64,000 nucleotides of DNA from a virus, in the IMG/VR virus record IMGVR_UViG_3300042553_000326, positions 1 through 64,000 of that record. One strand, given 5' to 3'. The notes below the pieces were generated by a model. That model saw nothing but the letters and a program-made list of their open reading frames with translations. It ran no database searches and had not been told where the DNA came from. This document shows positions 59,670-64,000 of this stretch, piece by piece; the first letter of the stretch is position 1; every line of letters begins with the position of its first letter. Made by a program: the position numbers and the translations under genes.

Positions 59670-60180
59670 CAGTCTTTTCCTTTAAATGATCGTTAGCATG
59701 TTCCCAGAAATGTTCAGTTGCATGTACAGACAGCTTCACATTATCCGTCCAGAGAGTTTCAGGTATGTAATACACAGGACCACCTGCATTGTTCCAGCAT
59801 AGCAGAAACATGATGAACTTAGGATCACCCTGGATATGACAACATGCGTCGCCTTCAAGCGGCATATCTGCCATGTTCGGCCAACGTTCATCATCATTAG
59901 CAGCTGCGAATTCCAAATCACAGCCTTCTATCTCCTTCAGATCCTCCAATGTTTCACAGATGTAGACCGACCCTCCGAGATATTGATCATAGTTATCATC
60001 GATCGTAGAACCTTTCTGGATCATCTCATCGATATATTCTAATGTCACATCGCTAGAATCCGGTGTCTTATCATTCACACCAGGTAGAGCAACTGTTGCC
60101 TGCTCCTGTAGTAGGTTGAATGACAGTGTACCTGCTTGGTACATATCATACGCCTGCTTGAAGTTCTTTATCTCTATCAT
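59626..60180 (-). CDS. hypothetical protein, 184 aa
   Basis: Acidic; central Cys/Gly-rich part (CETLEDLKEIEGCDLEFAA, GDACCHIQGDPKFIMFLLCWNNAGGPVYYIP). The 'f.l.wnnaGGp.yyIP' segment recurs in phage proteins of unknown function. SD before ATG 60180 is weak (AAGGATTATGA). Confidence 0.75.
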   Translation of the reverse strand: MIEIKNFKQAYDMYQAGTLSFNLLQEQATVALPGVNDKTPDSSDVTLEYIDEMIQKGSTIDDNYDQYLGGSVYICETLEDLKEIEGCDLEFAAANDDERWPNMADMPLEGDACCHIQGDPKFIMFLLCWNNAGGPVYYIPETLWTDNVKLSVHATEHFWEHANDHLKEKTDGPAKDDQGQGTLP

Positions 60181-60195
60181 TCATAATCCTTCGAA

Positions 60196-60417
60196 TTAGT
60201 ATCGCGAATTGAGATTAGTTACTGTCTTCTTAATATCCAACTCATCAAAGTCTTGCTTGTAAATCTCTGATGTAACATTAACTACATTGCCACTTGGTGG
60301 TGCATAACCGTGAGTGTCACCTCCAGGTTCATCCGGACAATCACGCAGTCTTGACCACACTCGTTTGGTGTCAGCCTCCTGGGAGTGCTCTTGGATTATT
60401 ACAGTATATTTAGCCAT
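60196..60417 (-). CDS. hypothetical protein, 73 aa
   Basis: MAKYTVIIQEHSQEADTKRVW...TSEIYKQDFDELDIKKTVTNLNSRY: small alpha/beta protein; shares an A with the upstream stop (TAATG). 'Y.Q.fdeLDi..vi..vN' segments occur in other phage small proteins. Function unknown. Confidence 0.75.
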   Translation of the reverse strand: MAKYTVIIQEHSQEADTKRVWSRLRDCPDEPGGDTHGYAPPSGNVVNVTSEIYKQDFDELDIKKTVTNLNSRY

Positions 60418-60854
60418 TAGTCACACTCCAATGCGAATACGTATTCTGTCCTTGCCTCGACATATTGTTCACCAACTACTACCTTTCTGCATGTAGGCGA
60501 GTCTGCAACTACGTAGGCATATACGCAGACAATTATGTTCCCTGGAAAGTCAAATCGATAATCCCGGTTTAGATTATTAGGGTAATCTGAAGATCTGCAT
60601 CCTTCGGGATCAAATGACAGTACTGTATCAAGTACTGTAACCAATCTATCGTCCTTAAAGCCTGTCAGATTGGTCAATGTAACACCCATAGTGCAGCTCG
60701 TTAGGCTATGTGATGGAGTCCAGATGTTCGGAATGCCTGCGTTAGTCAACTTTACAAACAGTTCTTGGGCAGCAGCTATTCTACTCTGAAGTTCATCTAG
60801 CTGTTTTGCGTAGTCTGGGAAATCTTTCTTAAACTGTCTTTTTGTCAATTTCAT
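60417..60854 (-). CDS. hypothetical protein, 145 aa
   Basis: N-terminal charged helix (1-50), then a beta-rich region with four Cys (SCTMGV, EGCRSS, IIVCVYAYV, SPTCRKV). No motif for an enzyme. Overlaps the upstream gene by 26 nt. Confidence 0.7.
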   Translation of the reverse strand: MKLTKRQFKKDFPDYAKQLDELQSRIAAAQELFVKLTNAGIPNIWTPSHSLTSCTMGVTLTNLTGFKDDRLVTVLDTVLSFDPEGCRSSDYPNNLNRDYRFDFPGNIIVCVYAYVVADSPTCRKVVVGEQYVEARTEYVFALECD

Positions 60855-61116
60855 ATTTGAATGTAACCCTTCCAGAATTGAATGTAAAACCCTTGTAGTT
60901 CAGCTTGTTCGTGGTCTCGTATATCTTATACAGCAGTTCACGACTGGCATCCCTACTTGGGAAATGATCTACAGCTTCTATCCACTCACCTTCATTAAGT
61001 AATGCCATCGATATGTATCTGTGAACTAATGCCGTAGATCGACCTGTACGCCTGAAACCATCATCTATGATAGATAGTTCTGATTCAGGTATTCTTACAG
61101 TCTTAAAACCTTTCAT
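60829..61116 (-). CDS. hypothetical protein, 95 aa
   Basis: Start at ATG 61116 (MKGFKTVRIPESEL), just inside the upstream gene's end; the longer frame is out-of-frame overlap. FRRTGRSTALVHRYISMALLNEGEWIEAVDH resembles the P-loop-like start of small phage proteins of unknown function ('GR.ta..~y...'). Confidence 0.65.
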   Translation of the reverse strand: MKGFKTVRIPESELSIIDDGFRRTGRSTALVHRYISMALLNEGEWIEAVDHFPSRDASRELLYKIYETTNKLNYKGFTFNSGRVTFKYEIDKKTV

Positions 61117-61438
61117 CAGTACCGCCATAATCTTCATCAGTACCCCAGCCTGCAGAACGAAGGACATCTGCATCGGCCTCAGCATCTGAATTAAACGGAT
61201 CAATTTCATCTGTCTCAGGCTCACCTAGCCTCAACTCAGGGAAAGCCTCGCGTAGCGTATCCAATGATTGCGATAGATCTTTCACATGATCAGGGATATG
61301 TGCATTACCCCAGATGGTGTACATCAATTCGAATATATCGATTATTACCTGTCCCTGATACTCTGACAAACCATGTGTAACCGTTTCATCATACTTTACA
61401 GGCGCAACAACATCAGGGTGTGTGTAAATATTACTCAT
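61103..61438 (-). CDS. acidic hypothetical protein, 111 aa
   Basis: SNIYTHPDVVAPVKYDETVTHGLSEYQGQVIIDIFELMYTIWGNAHIPDHVKDLSQSLDTLREAFPELR: helical centre, Asp/Glu-rich C-terminus. Overlaps neighbours by 8-14 nt. Unknown. Confidence 0.75.
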   Translation of the reverse strand: MSNIYTHPDVVAPVKYDETVTHGLSEYQGQVIIDIFELMYTIWGNAHIPDHVKDLSQSLDTLREAFPELRLGEPETDEIDPFNSDAEADADVLRSAGWGTDEDYGGTDERF

Positions 61439-61649
61439 CTAGATTCCTTATATCTTGCTCGACCACAGATAGATTCTCGATTATATTTGGTAGGATCGCT
61501 GATATATACTCAACACCTTCTAAATCAGCTGTGGTTCTGGTAACGACAGTAGGTATATCATCAAGTATCTTACCATACACTTGTCCTAATGCCGCGATGA
61601 TTGGTAATGTACAAAGCAATCGTTGTTCCAATTCTACAACAGAGGCCAT
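61431..61649 (-). CDS. hypothetical protein, 72 aa
   Basis: Helical, hydrophobic but soluble-looking. AAGGAGAATAG upstream of ATG 61649. First gene after the terminator that follows the ribonucleotide reductase. Unknown. Confidence 0.7.
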   Translation of the reverse strand: MASVVELEQRLLCTLPIIAALGQVYGKILDDIPTVVTRTTADLEGVEYISAILPNIIENLSVVEQDIRNLDE

Positions 61650-61668
61650 CTATTCTCCTTAAATTTTA

Positions 61669-61692
61669 AAGGGCAGCCCGAAGGCCACCCTT
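61669..61692 (-). terminator. Rho-independent terminator, UUCG tetraloop
   Basis: 10-bp stem with two G-U pairs and a UUCG loop, just after the reductase stop at 61701, followed by TAAAATTTAAGG. Confidence 0.7.
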
Positions 61693-61700
61693 GTGTTACT

Positions 61701-63650
61701 TTATCTTACAGGACATACACCTGTAGGACACTCGTCTCCACCTTCAAATTCAGCGGAGCTAATACCACTAATCAATTTCGTCTTAGACACGAGATCATCG
61801 TATTGCTCTTTCGTGATCTCCTCATATGGTGCTTGTTTGAAGCCATGCTCAGAGTGTAGCAGGAAGGACAACGTCTTGAAGTTATTTCTATAGTGCTTCA
61901 TCAAGAAGTCTTTTATCTCAGGAAGCTCCTCCTTACGATAATACACTGTGCAGCTAACGCTGTTATCTGACCAAGTCTCCTGCATACGTTTAACCCACTT
62001 CAGCTGCTCCAGTGCAGTCATATCTTTCGCAAGAATAGTACCTTCTGGATATGAGAATGGGAATGTGACAACTACTGTATTGTAATCCTCTGAGCCGTCG
62101 AAGTTTCTTACATACTCAACGGGATACCCATTATCACGACACACCTTAGTCAGTGCATGATCAGATGCAATTCTAATGCGTCTAAACATATATTGTGCAT
62201 AACCAGGGTGTACACCAGGAGTTACTCCAGGCAACAATGATAATGTACCACTAGGTTTCACAGTTGTAAGTTTGATAGATGGACGCATTTCGTTCACCTC
62301 AGAATACATATAGTCGTACTCTCTAAGGTGCTCATAGCATTCATCCAGCCAACCAAGCTGCTGTTCTGTTGCTTGCATTACACCGGTCATACCAACGCCC
62401 ATGCGCATGTTTCTATGCACTACTTCTTCTGTTTCTGGGTGATGACAAGGCAACAGCAATGAGTGCTTGTTGATGCGATACAGCAGTGTTGCGATATCCA
62501 GCAGTTCATCTTTAGATTCGATATTCGGTAGGAATATCTCGCTGAGGCAGCAGGTCTCAAACGTATTCAGACTCTGCTCACCACAAGGGTTGTAACCTTG
62601 AACATCTGGATCAGGATACTGCGGTTCATTAAGACGACCTACTTTCCTTGACAATCTCAAGTTAATAAGACCATAAGGCTCTCTAGGGTGACCTTGTGAG
62701 TCAGGCTGATATGTATCCCAGAAGTACTCGTGTAGATCACGAAGATCATCACAAGCAACACTGTTATTACTCATAGCACGCCATGCCGGTACATTACCGA
62801 TGTCAAAGCGTTTTGCTAGGAGGAACTCAATGTCATCAGGATCACCGATAGCTATTTGTGCTGAACGTCTAACATTACCGGCAACAATTATGTGACCAAT
62901 AATATTCATGATATCAAGGCAGTCGATAGGTCTTACCTTCTTGCCTCTTCTATGCATGAGTACTTCAGAAATCTTTCCAATCCCCCAACATAGGTCTTCT
63001 GGTCCGGAAGCAACTCCTCCGAAGCCTTTGATAGGTGTCCCTTTTCCGCGTACCACTTGCGTAGAGTATGTAAAAGTCCCCTTTTCCTTTCGCTCACTAA
63101 GAAAAGCTGCCTTAAGAGTTTTGGCAAGGAATCTGACCCAACCTTCTCTTGAATCTGGGATAATAAAGTCTGCTCCTCCGTGGTCAACTCTTGTAGGTGG
63201 AGTAAACCACTCTCGAACCATTGGGAGCTTCTCAACGTTTTTCCTCTGTATATTGTAACCAACGCCAGCTCCTAAGGCTAGAGCATCCATTGTCCACGTG
63301 AAAGGCACTATAGGGTTATCTACAACTACGAATGCGCAGTTCTGCAGTGACAGCAAACCAAATCTGTCAATCGTATGTGTCCCTAATTGCCACCAGAATC
63401 TTCCAGCAACACTACCCTTAAGCTTCAGGAAATAGTAACGTAGTCTACTCTTTTCATCTTCATCGAATCCGCAATTAAGCTGTGACTCACAGGCACTTAT
63501 CACTCTATCTACGGTCTCGGGGAACTCTTCAGTTCTATTACCGTCGACGCTGCGACTGTAAGTACGTTTATATGTCAGATATCCCACCGAAGACCATGGT
63601 GTGATGATATCTTGTTCATTGGCAGTAGACTGCTCTTTTTGTGTACTCAT
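61701..63650 (-). CDS. nrdJ: class II (adenosylcobalamin-dependent) ribonucleotide reductase
   Basis: 649 aa, close to the monomeric Lactobacillus-type RTPR. Active-site pattern: Cys105 in LQNCAFVVV, thiyl-site Cys356 and Glu358 in NPCGEQ, Cys367 eleven residues later (same 11-residue spacing as C408/C419 of RTPR), and the C-terminal redox pair Cys641/Cys646 in ECPTGVCPVR. It supplies deoxynucleotides without oxygen and depends on host or environmental B12. Ends before the terminator at 61669-61692. Confidence 0.93.
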   Translation of the reverse strand: MSTQKEQSTANEQDIITPWSSVGYLTYKRTYSRSVDGNRTEEFPETVDRVISACESQLNCGFDEDEKSRLRYYFLKLKGSVAGRFWWQLGTHTIDRFGLLSLQNCAFVVVDNPIVPFTWTMDALALGAGVGYNIQRKNVEKLPMVREWFTPPTRVDHGGADFIIPDSREGWVRFLAKTLKAAFLSERKEKGTFTYSTQVVRGKGTPIKGFGGVASGPEDLCWGIGKISEVLMHRRGKKVRPIDCLDIMNIIGHIIVAGNVRRSAQIAIGDPDDIEFLLAKRFDIGNVPAWRAMSNNSVACDDLRDLHEYFWDTYQPDSQGHPREPYGLINLRLSRKVGRLNEPQYPDPDVQGYNPCGEQSLNTFETCCLSEIFLPNIESKDELLDIATLLYRINKHSLLLPCHHPETEEVVHRNMRMGVGMTGVMQATEQQLGWLDECYEHLREYDYMYSEVNEMRPSIKLTTVKPSGTLSLLPGVTPGVHPGYAQYMFRRIRIASDHALTKVCRDNGYPVEYVRNFDGSEDYNTVVVTFPFSYPEGTILAKDMTALEQLKWVKRMQETWSDNSVSCTVYYRKEELPEIKDFLMKHYRNNFKTLSFLLHSEHGFKQAPYEEITKEQYDDLVSKTKLISGISSAEFEGGDECPTGVCPVR

Positions 63651-63658
63651 AATTACCT

Positions 63659-63844
63659 TTATTGGTATTTTACGGAAACTATCTTACAACCTGGGTATTT
63701 CTTTCTAATCTTTGCTTCAGCAACATAGTGATCATTCTTCTGGGCGCATTTGACGTCTTCCTCTTTTTGCTCCCATAGATCAGTCTCTGTATTTAGAATC
63801 CAGAATTTAACACTAAACGTCTCAATCGCTTTCAAAGCCGTCAT
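63659..63844 (-). CDS. hypothetical protein, 61 aa
   Basis: Start at ATG 63844 (TTGGAG about 9 nt upstream). TALKAIETFSVKFWILNTETDLWEQKEEDV...; small alpha/beta. Ends 8 nt before the reductase start and overlaps the helicase end by 23 nt. Unknown. Confidence 0.65.
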   Translation of the reverse strand: MTALKAIETFSVKFWILNTETDLWEQKEEDVKCAQKNDHYVAEAKIRKKYPGCKIVSVKYQ

Positions 63845-64000
63845 CTGCGTAATCTCCAAGGCCCACTAATCTACCTGTTTCTTTGATATACCTTGCCCCA
63901 GGTACTGGTCCAGTTTGTCCAACTGTTCTGGATTTAAGAACGCACATCTTGATTTGGTTGCGCTCTCCTTCATCAACCGCAGCCATATTCCTAGCGAAAG
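63822..64000 (-). CDS. replicative helicase C-terminus (partial)
   Basis: The last 58 codons of a gene running off the right edge, ending at the TGA at 63822. NQIKMCVLKSRTVGQTGPVPGARYIKETGRLV has the C-terminal pattern of DnaB/T7 gp4-type helicases ('lK.R..G.TG.....y...TGRL', with the arginine-finger-type end). Only the tail is visible, so this is a moderate call. Confidence 0.65.
   Translation of the reverse strand, partial: FARNMAAVDEGERNQIKMCVLKSRTVGQTGPVPGARYIKETGRLVGLGDYADDGFESD

Overview
The window is part of the genome of a tailed double-stranded DNA bacteriophage. Every supported protein gene and all four tRNA genes lie on the minus strand, so transcription runs right to left and the morphogenesis genes read from about 45 kb down to about 6 kb. 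No sheath or baseplate-wedge genes are seen, and the tape-measure protein is 2,720 residues, so a siphovirus with a very long tail is expected (about 400 nm at 0.15 nm per residue; inference). A putative outer-membrane lipoprotein in the lysis block, two murein hydrolases and AAGGAG-type ribosome binding sites point to a Gram-negative host, but the sequence does not name it. The genome is moderately AT-rich, with two short GC-rich non-coding islands.

Right part (about 64 to 46 kb): DNA metabolism and accessory genes. From the right edge these are the C-terminus of a probable DnaB-type helicase, a B12-dependent class II ribonucleotide reductase, many small unknown genes, an ATP-dependent DNA ligase, a pol-beta-type nucleotidyltransferase, a DHH phosphoesterase (NrnB-like), and a cluster of small genes holding tRNA-Leu, tRNA-Met, tRNA-Thr and tRNA-Arg, an HNH endonuclease and a HAD-type phosphatase. 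A zinc-ribbon protein and a short operon follow, ending in a strong terminator.

Middle (45.2 to 17.2 kb): packaging and virion assembly in the usual order. These are the small terminase candidate, large terminase, portal, a giant MuF-type head protein, scaffold, major capsid protein, neck and tail-completion proteins, tail tube protein, tail chaperones with a lambda-type GGGAAAG frameshift, tape measure, and tail-tip proteins including a gpJ-like hub. Left part (16.8 to 6.2 kb): accessory virion proteins and two very large modular tail fibres. The lysis cassette (6.2 to 3.5 kb) holds a lipoprotein, a transglutaminase-like peptidase, a membrane protein, a holin, an M15 endolysin and a SleB hydrolase. 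Further small genes continue to the left edge.

The standout is the 1,544-residue head protein at 36785..41419. Its N-terminus is a MuF/SPP1 gp7-type domain. Its C-terminal half carries the signature residues of T7-type single-subunit RNA polymerases: motif A Asp1009, motif B R-x3-K-x3-M-x3-YG at 1071-1084, and motif C HD at 1442-1443. A head-morphogenesis domain fused to an RNA polymerase suggests a polymerase packaged in the capsid and ejected with the DNA, functionally like the N4 virion RNA polymerase. The same window has four copies of a composite promoter-like motif with exactly fixed spacing (upstream of the genes starting at 1714, 2245, 4028 and 53877). It also has a second intergenic repeat found in front of the terminase and tail-fibre operons. 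Either is a candidate target of this polymerase or of another phage transcription factor.
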